From the NCBI RefSeq assembly GCF_030848805.1, contig NC_092367.1:5363019-5427018 (forward strand): DNA of 64,000 nucleotides, read 5' to 3'. A program made the translations under genes and the position numbers. Under the pieces are notes generated by a model, which made no database searches, was not told the DNA's origin, and worked only from the letters and a program-made list of their open reading frames with translations. This DNA is from Temnothorax longispinosus (lineage: Eukaryota; Arthropoda; Insecta; Hymenoptera; Formicidae). Of the stretch, positions 19,865-31,852 are shown one piece after another; the stretch's first letter is position 1; the number at the start of each line of letters is the position of its first letter.

Positions 19865-22800
19865 ATGAAGAAGCTATTCTCCAAGATCGACAACACGTCG
19901 AAGGAGCCCAACAGCTACCTGGGGAAGGTGTTCGTCGTGGGCCGCCACACGGTCACCGTCGAGGAGGTCCTGGCGGAAGGTACGCGGTCTCGGTGGGGGG
20001 GGGGGGATCGTTTCTCGATCCCAAGTACCATACTTTTCTCGTTCCCGCCCTCGTGCTCCTGTTTCAGCCTCCGGTGGACGTGGATCCCGCCCCCCTCCCT
20101 CTCTGTTTTCCGTTCTATTTTGCACCGCAACCTAGAACGCCCTCTCCGCCCCGCCTGGTCGGTTCCGCTTTTTTCCTCTCCTCTCCGTCCCGGTCGTCCT
20201 CGTGAGCATGGATAAGCACCGACAGTGGGTGGTTGGTGGACATCGTTAAGCTAGGTAGCTCCCAGGAGTCCTTTGCCACCCTGGAATGAACGGTCGATCA
20301 TCTTCCAGACAGTCAATGCTGCGAGATTTGCTGAAGAGATCTCCTGAGATACTTTGATAGGCATCATTGAGCTCGTTAGTTCTCAGGAGTCGTTGATACG
20401 TTGACGGTGAAGTGCGCATTTCTCAAGGAACATCAGCTTTGTTGCTCCGTTTTTTTGGCTAGCTAATGCTGCGGCCTCAGGATTTGTTCAAGAAATGTTT
20501 TTGTGAAACAGTGCACTGGAATATCGGACGATAAAGTTTTATTGTTACGTGTCGATATATCCGAAGCTGGCAAATAGAAATTGATTGTCCAATCAGTAAA
20601 TTTACTTTGAGATAAAGCTCAAATACTGGAAACACGGATATCATATCTTTTATTGCCACGCTTGTAATTGTATCTGTGTTCAAGTTACAACGCGGCAAAG
20701 TGTTCCACAGTAATCCTACAGCTTTCATTTTTTTTTCGTTCTAGTCATTATTAATTTGCTTTCTTTAATCTAATTTTTAATATACATATATCGATTACAT
20801 AATTAAGTGATGAACATTAGCATATTTCTTTTTTTTCTCTGTCCCTTTCTGCTGTGCACTCGCCTCATATAGCGCAATTGTTATTTTACAGGAGGATTTG
20901 CGATTGTATTTTTGGTCAAATCCTCAGGTGGACGATATGCACTTAAACGGATGTATGTCAACAATGAACATGATCTCAATGTGTGCAAGAGGGAAATACA
21001 AATTGCTGTAAGTATCTTCGTGAATAATGAAATGCTAGTGATAATTAGTGGCGCTAAGTTAATGCCCCTTTTTTACAGAAATGTAATATCTTGGTTACAT
21101 AGATTAAAGACTGAATGAATTCCTTCTATTTACAGAGCAACCTGAGCGGTCATAAAAATATCATAGGATATGTAGATAGTAGCATAACTCACACCACTGG
21201 AGGAATACACGAACTTCTGCTTTTAATGCCTTACTGTAAATCCCAAGTTCTCCAAATGATGAATAACAGGTTAGAAATAATTCTCTTTATCACACTTTTT
21301 TATAATATTAAGACAATTTTACTCCTATATATCTGTATATACATATGTGCATATATATAATGTCACACTTCTGTTTAATTGCAAAATATTGCCAATTGCT
21401 TATCTAACGATATGAAAATTTATGGCATACATTAGCAATTTCCTATTCCTATTTCTAGGTTGCAAACAGGTTTCAGTGAATCAGAAGTTCTACAAATTTT
21501 TTGTGACGTTTGCGAAGCCGTATCAAGATTGCATCATTGTCAAACTCCCATAATTCATAGAGATCTCAAGGTGAACTACTTTAATGGGCATTACATAACG
21601 CCGTCAGAAATATCTTGATCTACATTTAATTGTCTCGCGACAGGTGGAAAATATACTGCTCGCTGACAGCGGTCATTACGTTCTGTGTGATTTTGGGTCC
21701 GCGACGGGAAAAGTTCTCAATCCCAATGTCCACGGCGCCGCGGTGGTTGAGGAGGAGATAAAGAAATATACCACTTTAAGCTACAGAGCACCTGAAATGG
21801 TTGACATGTACTGCGGAAAACCTATTACTACGAAAGCGGATATATGGGTAACGTATATCACTTACGTGTTTTTATATACGTCGCACACACGTACGATCGC
21901 AATATATAAATAAAATTGAAAAATTTTATCAGCATTGCGAGTCTTTTTACACAGAATCCTGTCTTTCAGGCTTTAGGATGTCTGTTATATAAACTCTGCT
22001 TTTTTACACTACCGTTTGGCGAGAGCACGCTTGCTATACAATCTGGGAATTTCACTATACCGGATAATTCGAGGTATGTGAAAAGTCACGTAGCCGATAC
22101 AAATTGCCCGAATCTTTAGCTATTTAACGAACGAATAAAATGATAGAAGAACAATATGATTTAGCCTTATATATGTGTGTTAAGTAGTTAAGTAGATTAG
22201 ATGTGTACATAAAATATTTTTATGTTATAGATATAGTAAAGCTCTCCATTGTTTAATTCGGTACATGCTTGAGCCAGATCCTGACATACGCCCTGATATT
22301 TATCAAGTTTCCGCAGTTGCTTTTCAAATTCAAGGCAAAGAATGTCCTGTGCAAAATTTACATGTACGTAGATTATAATATTTTTACATATATACTAGCA
22401 AATTTATACGAAATGCGTCTCTTACATGCCGTTTCGTAACGACTGTTCTCTCGATCTTATCTTTACAGAAAGTCCCAACCCCGACGATAGAATCATTGCC
22501 ATGTCCACCCATGGAATCCGAGAATATTAAAAGAGCAGCATCTGTAAAAACGCCGAAACCCACGCCTATAGCGACGACGGTCGAGGGTACGTCCGTGACG
22601 CCGAGACAAAGACCGAAGGGGCAAGCCGTTAGCACGGGACCGATCAGTTTGAGTGGTCAAATCGTGGGACAAATATCGGGCCAAGGAAATCAAACGCAAA
22701 CTACACCGGCAAATTCTGTCTCTTACGTTCAAGTAAGGTCAACAAGTCGCGAGCACACTCCGCTTGAAATATACGAAAACATTTAGATATTTTTGGCACA

Positions 22801-25800
22801 AATGCTTGATTAACGTAATCATTTCGTTCTGTCAGGTATCGCCACATGTTTGCACCCCCAGTCAAAGTGTTCCTTTCGGTCAGTCGCAAGCACAACCGTC
22901 GCAGTACGGTCAATCGCAGAGCCCGATGATCAGTCACTCTCCTCTAACTCAGCAGTCACCCGTTACCGTTCAAGATAAAAATGCGTTTTACTTCGATTCG
23001 AGGCAGCACGAGGCACCGAGAGCTACAACGAACGTAAACGAGAAGAATTTGGAGGCTCTATTTCCGCCGTCAGGTAATCCTAAATAATGGCACGCTTAAG
23101 TTCCACGGAGTAAAAGCAAGAATGATCGAGAGTGATCTTTTTATCACATTGCTGCTTTTCCAGGGTATCCGGATCCGTTCAAAGACGACACGAGAGCGAT
23201 GCCGCCGCCCGCCAAGATACCACCTCCCGTTGCACCTAAGCCCGGCAAGATTCTTCCGAAACTGTCCAACCCTAGTTATCCATCGTCATCCAAATATCCG
23301 CCAGTCACCTCATTACCGTCGAAATTGTCCATTTCGACGGGGCCTAACAAGGCGACTCCACCGACGGTGACGCCGCCGGCTTTGCCGAAGCCGGTTAATA
23401 AGACAGAAAGTTTGAGTCAGAATATAAGTTCGAGCATATCTCCGCCTGACAGTCCGACATTGTCGTCCTCGCGTCACAGGAGAAACGTCAGTGACACGAG
23501 CGCTTTTAACAAGTAAGACCTATTTAAATTTATTTCTTCTCTTTACATTGTATTCGCAGGTTTTTTACGAAAATTCGATACGAAAAGTCGATACTTACGA
23601 GACTTGAATGTTCGACAAATTTCTTTTAAATTAGCGCCGACGTGTACGAAAGATTTAAGAGATCAGAATCTTCTTTTGCGTCAAGACACAGTTATTTATA
23701 TTATAGTGACTATATTTCGATGTTTACAGAGCATTCGCAACTGAAACCACTCAATTCTTGGCGCCATATGAGGCTTCGGTCAAGCCACGTTCCAATGATA
23801 CGACTACACCACCGGAACTTTCAAGTGATACAAGGCCTTGTATAGCAACTAGTGCCTCGCATGTACGTGTTGTAAGTACATAAAGCGCACAATTTTATGT
23901 TTATTTTTGTTGAACGGTATTGGTTACCTACAAAATACGAATCATATTTATATTATTGAGACAGACTTCTGTTTTGACTTCTCTATTTTCTATAGTTTAA
24001 AATTGTGTCTAGTATTATACGCGAAAAGATAACGAAGTTTTTTTTTATAGAAAAATTATTCGTAATACAGGTAAAATGAAAATTTCTTTGGATAAAATAA
24101 AGTAAATTACAAGAGATGTGAAATTTGATTTTATTCTTATATTTAGAATCTCGTTTATATATATATTTATATATTATTATATTTTATGCACTGCACTCTA
24201 TCATTAGTAATACTCCCTCATCTTCAAGTAACTACTAAAATATTGAGTGTCGCTTGGGAACAATTAATACTTAAAAACTTGCCTACATTTTTATCAGGGC
24301 GAACTTTCAAGCCTAATGGGATCAGAAGGGAGATCGTTGAGTGCGGATGTGGCGGCATGGAATCCGTTTGAGGATGTACAACCTTTTAATCAGTTAACGG
24401 AAGATCATATCTTCGGTGCTGAATTTGACAAAATAAGAAGAGGGAGCAATACCAGTATCAGTGGGGTGAAAAGTCGCGAAAGCCTTGTTATGACGTATAC
24501 AGAGTTACCGGAAGATCCCTTTGAATCTGCACCCTTTAGCCTGCCAAGTAAGCTCTCGTTAAAGTTCTACGTCTGAGAAATTAATACAAACGTATATATG
24601 TCATCACAAGACTGAAGTATCTATTAACGTTTTAATTCTTTCTTAGCAGGGAAGAAGAGTAAAATCGGGTCAAAGACTGCTGCTATTGCTGGAGGTAATG
24701 CATAAAATCCTCTTACACTCTGTCCTTCTCATCATCTTTCTTCCACTTGTTCCTACATTAATCTATTAATCTATACTTGATTTGAAAGCCATTTGCTCGC
24801 TGTCTTAATACTTGGTTTCTTACTTTTGCTATCGTCGCTACGTGAGGTAGCAGGTTTTAAGCTGTAGTTGTGACCATTGTCTTTCATCGGTTTCGGTCAG
24901 TCTCAGTTGTATATCAAATATATCAAGGCATTTATAAAATTCGATACTTAGTTTATCAAGTGACAAGTTCTAAAAAAATGCTCATTTAAAATTCTGAAGA
25001 GATTTCTTTATATATATATATTGTATATATAAATTGTTGAATATGTATAGCTTTATTTTAATCTAACGTGACATTCATTTTCTATATATCGATGAATAAG
25101 TAAAGTTTTATAGATGTAATTTACAATATAGATATTGTAATTCGGTCATTTAATTTTTCGAATACTTTATTACATTTAATTCATTATCGAATTACTTTGT
25201 AAGAAACAAAGTACTAGAAGTAATCTTGTTATACAACTAAGACACCACTATCTCCAAAATTTCATACCTTAGCTTTATATACAGAATATAAATATGAAAA
25301 GATCAGAAATGCTAGATATGTTTGATGATCACGAATTTAGAACATTATAGTTCCGTTCAGTAACAGAATTAGACTTAATTAGTTTTATTTTAATTACGTT
25401 ACAATATTTGTTTTCTTTTCTAGCTTAATTTTGTATATTTGACAAAATCTTTAAATAGTAAAAATTATGAGACGTTCAACGGAGATTATAAAATGGATAT
25501 GCCTTTGAATCACAATAACACATGTGAGAATATAGGTCAATGACAGAAATGAAGAACGATTCAGCTAAAATTAGAAAAGTGTTATTCCTACAGTTATAGA
25601 AAATAATATCTGTTATAATTGCTCTTTTTTCCAATTCTTTTTCATCTTTGAATTTAATTATTTCGATTGCTCACAATTGGAATGATCGTTGAATAAGATC
25701 ATCTATAAATAGCAATGTATTTATACAAAATGTTTGTGGACAATAGATGTAGATAAATGCTGAAATGACGATTTATCAGCATGTTACGCTTTTCTGCACT

Positions 25801-28800
25801 TCCATGTACATAATTCTTAATTTTCATTAATAGAATTTTGAAGTAACGCAATGCAAGAAGTAACGTTTCAAAGTACTGTATAAAATAAATGTTTCCTCTC
25901 TCAATTTTTAATTAGTATTACATGTGAAACTTGATTTGTGATATAATACATAATCAGTTATTGATAATATTGTTGATCATATTGTTGCACTGCTTCATTA
26001 ATTAAAAGGAACTAATGTCTTTTTTTTAAGAATGTTTATTTAGATAAATAAAAGAATCGTGGGTTTCTACTACCGTCTGATCTACCAAAGACGTGTGATA
26101 AGTTACTAAGCTTAAAGTTGCTATTCGTATAAATGGAAATGAAAAAATGCCTTAGTTAACTAATGAACTTCAAAAACTCATTATATGCGCTCTCGTTATT
26201 TTGAACAAATCTTATCTTTTAAATATAATAGGATAGATCATTGATAAAAGTGTAATCTATGCACAAATTATTCTTTCGAAAGGAAATAGATCTAACTTTA
26301 TTTTTATGTATATCTACTCATAATATCATTCACGAAAGATTGTCGTGTAATTATTTAAAATTTTTCACGCATATGCAATACATGCATAATTGTTTATCTG
26401 AATCATTTTTTTTATGCTTAATAGCATTCATAATTCACAAAATATTTACTTTTACGTTGACACTTGTTAAAACGCTTCGTTACTGTTTTGATAAAACGAT
26501 ATGAACGACATGAAAAGAGATTGTGATGCAAATCTGCTCAGTTATGCTCAATTAAATGAGAAAGGGATGGTAGATTATTACTAGTGAATTACATATTAAC
26601 TTCTACTTACCTCAAATAGTAAGTTACAGCGTAAGGATAATACATCGAACATTAGACACGAAAAATATGCTATATATTGATTATGTTATAAAAAGTGTAA
26701 TTATTAAATATTGTTGAAAATATGATGAACATATAGGATAAAACAAATTTTGTCTTTACAATAGATGTTCCTATGATATGTAGTGCACAAAACGGAATTA
26801 GCTTTTATTTTTAGTGTTTCCGTACGGAACAGTGAATGTATCGATAAAAAGGAGGAACAAATTACATATTACATATGCATATAGATATAAATATAAATAA
26901 ATAAACACACACATACATACATATATATAAATAATGCAATATATATATATATATGAAAAATTATGTTATATATTATGTGATATACAAAATTTAGGTACAC
27001 TATTTTGTCCTACTCATATACATATACGTGCAAACGTATTATGTGTCATAATGATTGTATTATATAGCATATATGAAAGAGGAAGAACGTGGGAAGAATA
27101 GGTTTCAAGTATTTCCAAGAGAATTATACGCAACGCGATTAATACGAAACGTGGCGTATTAACGCAAAGATAATGGGACTCGGAAAGATCGTTTATTTTA
27201 GAATATATTGTCGAGTACGAAGATTTATTTTTGTGCGCGGAAGTATCGGCGCGAACCTTTCCTTCCCACAGAAAAAATGACGATTCTCTGCGCTATGCGT
27301 GAATATATACATACAGACGTACATTAAGGGTAATTATATTTAAAAAAAAATCACAAGATTGTATCTGCTTCGCGCGATGGTAATACTACAGTGGCTGGCA
27401 AATAATATTTAGCGATTATTTTCATTTCTCGCTCTTCTTCCTCGTCCTCATTTCTCTCATCACGACTCTTTTTCTCCTTTTCTTCTCTGTTCGTTTCTTT
27501 TCATCGGATCTCAATTACACCGCTTTCACACGGTATTCGTTAATTTGGGTTTCTTTTTGGTACAACTAATATTTCTTCAACTGTATCTGTTTGGCCTGTA
27601 TACAAAATTTCAGGATAAGATGATGTAATTTAGCATTGTATAATATCTGTAACTTGGAAGAGAAATAATTGAAAAAAGCAGGACCGCCAAATTACATCAT
27701 TTTATCTTCTTCAAAAGTGTAAAAATTACAGTCTGTGTTGTGTACTCTTCGTACTTTGCATACTCGTCCTATGTATCTGTCCAAAATGCGTTAATGTCTA
27801 TATCAAATAACATATCTTATATATTGTAACAAGTGCTATAGGTATTAATCAATATTGTACGTACTTGTTATAATTGTTATACCTCCTAATAGAGTTTCTA
27901 CATAGCAGAGTAATAAATCCAGATATATAACGACATATATATATATTTTTTAAAAAATTATATCGGGGAGAATTAATTTTATGCAAAAAGTCCAACGAAC
28001 TTAGGAGTATCTTTTTCTCACTGGCGCTAGTAGTATTACCAGAATCGCCGTAATGTTAATTCTTCCTTGAGCGTGTGTGTCACAAATCCTATCAAGGTAC
28101 GGCAAGGCGGAGACAATTGACGACAATTGATAAACGCGCTTGTTTCTCTGTGAGAGAAAGGCTTACGAGAAATTGTACTCTTGTCTGTCCAATGTCTGGA
28201 ACAACCTAATGAGTTTGGGAGGCACAAGCCCTTCTTCCGTTTCGAATCGTTTGTTTACGAAAAATCTTTCTTTATCAATCTTGTCCTGCTTTGTTTGCCT
28301 CCCATAGTGTCTCTGACAATGTACTATCTCGGAGAACCCTAATTACGGTGAATTAAGTTTGATATGTCATGCAAAAAGAAAAAGAACTTGTTATCACATC
28401 AGTCATCATCGAATACAAGCACGCTTCTCCTTCGTCTATAGCGAGACTCGTGTGAAAAAGAGAGAGAAATCCGTTTTGCGAATTGAGAGCACTATAGGGG
28501 GCCGACAAACATCTCTGGACAATACCTTTCTCGCTGTATTAAGACAAATAATGTTGCAGCAATAAAATGTAAATTAGCATACGGAGTATTTGTTTTTTTC
28601 TGAACGCTACTGGCAGAAAACGCAGCAATACTTTGCCCCTTTGTGCGAGACACGGGAACGATCTGAATGCAATTCGCCAAGGGATACGGGTGCATTCTCG
28701 TGGTGGCTTTAAAGGCGAACCTGTCACTCAGAGCATTACTGCGTTTTTCAAAACACTCATCCTCAATCCTCTGAACCTGATTAGGACTGTTCCAGACCTA

Positions 28801-31800
28801 TTGGTGGCGGTACTAACAATAGCTTGTCCTAAAATATGTATATTGTGCTACTTTCTCCACGTCGAGGAATACAACATTGCCTTTTTCTGGAAGCTCATTA
28901 CGGTAAAACTGCAAGTATCAATGCACATCATACTCAGTAAAGTGCACTGTCTGCAACAGACCTAATCAGACATTTCCCGTTTCTTCTGATTCTTTTTTCT
29001 TCTGTAGATAACGATATCATGCTTTATAAAAGTCAGTCATATCAGTTATATCAGGAGGTCTCAAATAATCTAAAAGTATTGAAAGCAAAATTTGTAATAC
29101 AACTACAGTTCACGGAAATTATTTTTTATAATACTACAGAATTACTAACAGAACTAGAGAGTTGAGTAAATTAAGGAAATGACCTTAGGGAGAATATTAA
29201 TATAATTTCTTATTGAGAGTCAAATGCATATGTAATTTTAGCTTTTTTATCGTATTAATATACGGACCATTAAAACGCGTGTATTAAAATCTTCTAAATA
29301 TGTACAGAGTATCCCAGACTATGCTGAAAATTTCCCGGCGAATTTGCAGTTTGCGCCTCTTCATTATAAGATTTGGGATACTCTGCATAGCATAAGAAAA
29401 AGTTTCTCAAATTGTGAAACGGTCGATATTTCCTATCATAGACCGAGTCGTATATTTCTGATGATGTTTTGCAAAGTAAAAGAATATAGGTAAGTAACGC
29501 TTTACAGTGATAACGGAGGTTCAGTGATAACTTTCAGTGCTAGTCTAGTTCTAAAGTTAACAGAAAATACTTATGATTAAAGAAACGTCTTCCAGATGAT
29601 CGTACTAACGTAACGCGACCCTCTGTTTTGCAGGCAAACCGACGAACGGTAGGCCGAAGGTGCCGCTGGCGCAGTGGAACTCCGGGGTCGAGCAAGGCGG
29701 TGGCGTGGACGACGAGGCGTCCCTGATCACAGAATCCAGCCCGGTCTCGCCGCCGTTCGTTCGCGCGCCGGCGGAGGATCGGTCCAAGTATGAGAAGCTG
29801 GCGTTCAACGCCGACGAGGTGTCGAGCGACAGCGACAAAGGCGCGAAGGAGGCGAAGGAACGGGCGAAGAAGACGAAGAGGCGGCGCGTGAAGAACGTGC
29901 TGAACCGCAGGAGGCGAGTGGCCGCCCAGCAACACGACAGCAACGCGGATAAAGCGACGAACGTGGAGTACGAGTCGGACGACTCGATCGGCTCGGCCAG
30001 CGACCTGCGGGCGATGAACGACGAGGAGGGCAACGACGGCGAGGTGAACGACGACGAGGACGACGAGGACGGGGGCCGAGTGCGCGGCAAGCACGACGAG
30101 ACCATCTCCGAGAGCGTGCGTACGTGCGGTAGTTCCGCGTATCACGCGGAATGCGAATCCGTGGCGACGCACGAGGACGACTACAGGATGAAGAGGCCGA
30201 GGAGGCATCACTATCGGCAGCAGGAGCAACAGCTGCCGACGATCGACGCGGACCCGATCGTCGGCCATCAGTACGGCGAGAAGCCACTGCTGCTGGACGA
30301 CGAGCTGGACCCCGAGTCTAAGCCGGAGCAGTCGCACGGCGATCCCTTCGTGCGGCATCAGTACGGCTCGAAGCCGCTGCTGTTCAACAACGGCGACAGC
30401 TCGTCTGACAACGACAACGACAAGTCCAAGTCCAAATCGCTCAACAACGGCATCTGGAAGGTGGAGGACGACGTGTTCGCCCTGGCGCCCTTCCCGAGGT
30501 CCAGCAGCTCGCGGAAGAGCAGCGACAGTCGCGAGAGCGAACCGAGGAATGTCGATCCGGCCGGCAGCGCGAAGAACTCGCCTCACAACTCGAACCTGGT
30601 GACGCCGATCTCGAGCTCGCCGATACCGACGGAGGTGTTCGTGGACGTGACGGAGAGCAAGCCCACACCCGCGCCAGTCAAGCCCGCCCCGTTGCCCTGC
30701 AAATATCCCAAGAGCATTGTAATCGCGAACAGCAAGACCATCTTCGAGGAACCGGCGTCGTTCCATCAACCGGTCCAAGCGTCGTCGCCGATCAAGAGCA
30801 GCCCTCACGTCAGCATTGCCGAGGAGGAAGAGAACACCGAGAGGGACCTTTTCGGCTCTTCCCCGTTCAGCCCCAGCGGGTTCACCAATCCCTTCAACAG
30901 CGCCCAGGCTAATTTCACGAGCGTCGATCCCACGTCGACTCAGCCCGTGTCGCTCCTGAGCCCGGTGGGCCCTTGCTCGTACATCGATTACGCTAACTGC
31001 GCTCCGCTGCAGTCCCACAACGCGGTACCAGACAATTATTACGCTAGTCACTCGAGCACGATCGCGTGCACGTCCAAGTACGGCATGGTGACGGTGAACT
31101 CCGAGCCAACGGTCAGCGCGGAACCGTCCAAGGACCTCTTCGGGTCGATCCCGTTCGAGGAGTTCGCCTCGCTGAAGCTCAACGAGCAGCAGCAACAACA
31201 ACAGCAGCAACGTCCAACGTCCCTGTCGCTGTCGCAGTCGCTGTCGCTGTCACAATCGCAGTCGCCGAGCTACGTGGACAACGTCGCGTTAACGACGGTG
31301 TTGCCGGTCAGCGGCGTCGTGCAGTCCCCAAAGAACAGCGTCGTTCACTTGACACCCACACCGCCGTCGCAGCCGCAACCACCGTCCGTCTACGCGATTC
31401 AAACGACCACGCATACCGCCAGGATCACCGTGCACGCGGTCAACAGCGTCTCCAAGGTGGACATCACGTCCGACATGATATCGCCCATGTCGCCCGAGCC
31501 GCTGGTCGTCGCGGACGACGACACGCCGAAGCACAACAAGAAAGATAAATCCAAGGCGGACAAGTCCAAGTATCACCTGATCAACGAGAACCACGGTGAC
31601 GCCGTCGACGTGTTGCCGACGTACAAGGCGTCCCACAAGACCAAGTCGGTGAGCCACAAGAAAACGCCCAAGGGTAAGAAGAGCACGGCCGCGACCGCCG
31701 GTTTCAGCAACATGAGCTTCGAGGATTTCCCCAGCGATGAGAACGAGGAGAAGCAGGCGGGACGGGCGAAGGTAGCGCCCTTCGAGGTGATCCGCGAGGC

Positions 31801-31852
31801 GTCGGAGAAGCGATTCGGATCGTTGAAGAGGCGGAGCAATCCGTTCACCTGA
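19865..31852 (+). CDS. Nak: Numb-associated kinase / AP2-associated kinase
   Basis: Ser/Thr kinase of the NAK family (AAK1, BIKE, GAK). It phosphorylates the AP-2 mu subunit and regulates clathrin endocytosis and Numb. Fourteen exons join in frame: 19865-19979, 20892-21007, 21136-21269, 21459-21570, 21644-21847, 21970-22073, 22231-22363, 22469-22732, 22836-23073, 23164-23512, 23730-23862, 24298-24547, 24650-24694 and 29634-31852, about 1471 residues. The kinase domain has a Gly-rich loop LAEGGFAIVFLV, lysine K57 in YALKR, HRDLK (155-159), DFG (175-177) and APE (208-210). The long tail carries a proline-rich block (PPPAKIPPPVAPKPGK), endocytic motifs DPF (three), NPF (WNPFEDVQPF, TNPFNS, C-terminal SNPFT) and a Gln run. 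The last exon is GC-rich, unlike the AT-rich introns. Exon 13 has an alternative acceptor (TTAGCAG) that would change one residue. Confidence 0.94.
27614..27706. repeat. Short inverted-repeat element in Nak intron
   Basis: GATAAGATGATGTAATTT at 27614-27631 is matched by AAATTACATCATTTTATC at 27689-27706 with one mismatch. The 57-base interior is not complementary. This fits a very short MITE with 18-bp terminal repeats. Confidence 0.6.
29305..29385. repeat. 81-bp unit with perfect 12-bp terminal inverted repeats
   Basis: CAGAGTATCCCA at 29305-29316 and TGGGATACTCTG at 29374-29385 are exact reverse complements. The interior is unstructured. It may be a small DNA element remnant near the end of the last Nak intron. 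Confidence 0.45.

Larger units (their letters stand above)
24695..29633 (+). other. Large last intron of Nak (4.9 kb)
   Basis: AT-rich, no exon I can defend. If the exon 13 donor is ignored, the frame ends after three codons (TAA at 24703-24705), so a truncated Nak of about 735 residues is possible. Many AATAAA motifs follow (for example 25884-25889). The stretch also holds two short inverted repeats (27614-27706, 29305-29385). A GC-richer patch at 28480-28970 has broken open frames and might be a decayed mobile element. Confidence 0.6.

Noticed and set aside
18376..20215. Several 60-150 codon frames in the SNAPC4/Nak promoter region
   Set aside because: All are in CpG-dense DNA with Arg-rich translations and overlap on both strands. 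Only the frame starting at 19865 splices into a kinase.
24840..24860. let-7-like string TGAGGTAGCAGGTT
   Set aside because: It matches the let-7 seed and a few more bases, but no complementary arm exists within 100 bases on either side, so no miRNA hairpin can form.
28633..28965. 110-codon plus-strand frame inside the Nak last intron
   Set aside because: No recognisable motif and no splice sites in phase with Nak; better treated as part of a possible decayed element.
29540..31210. 556-codon open frame on the minus strand opposite the Nak last exon
   Set aside because: The plus-strand Nak frame has clear family motifs and a correct acceptor. The antisense frame is Arg/Val/Leu-rich and arises because GC-ending codons leave few antisense stops.
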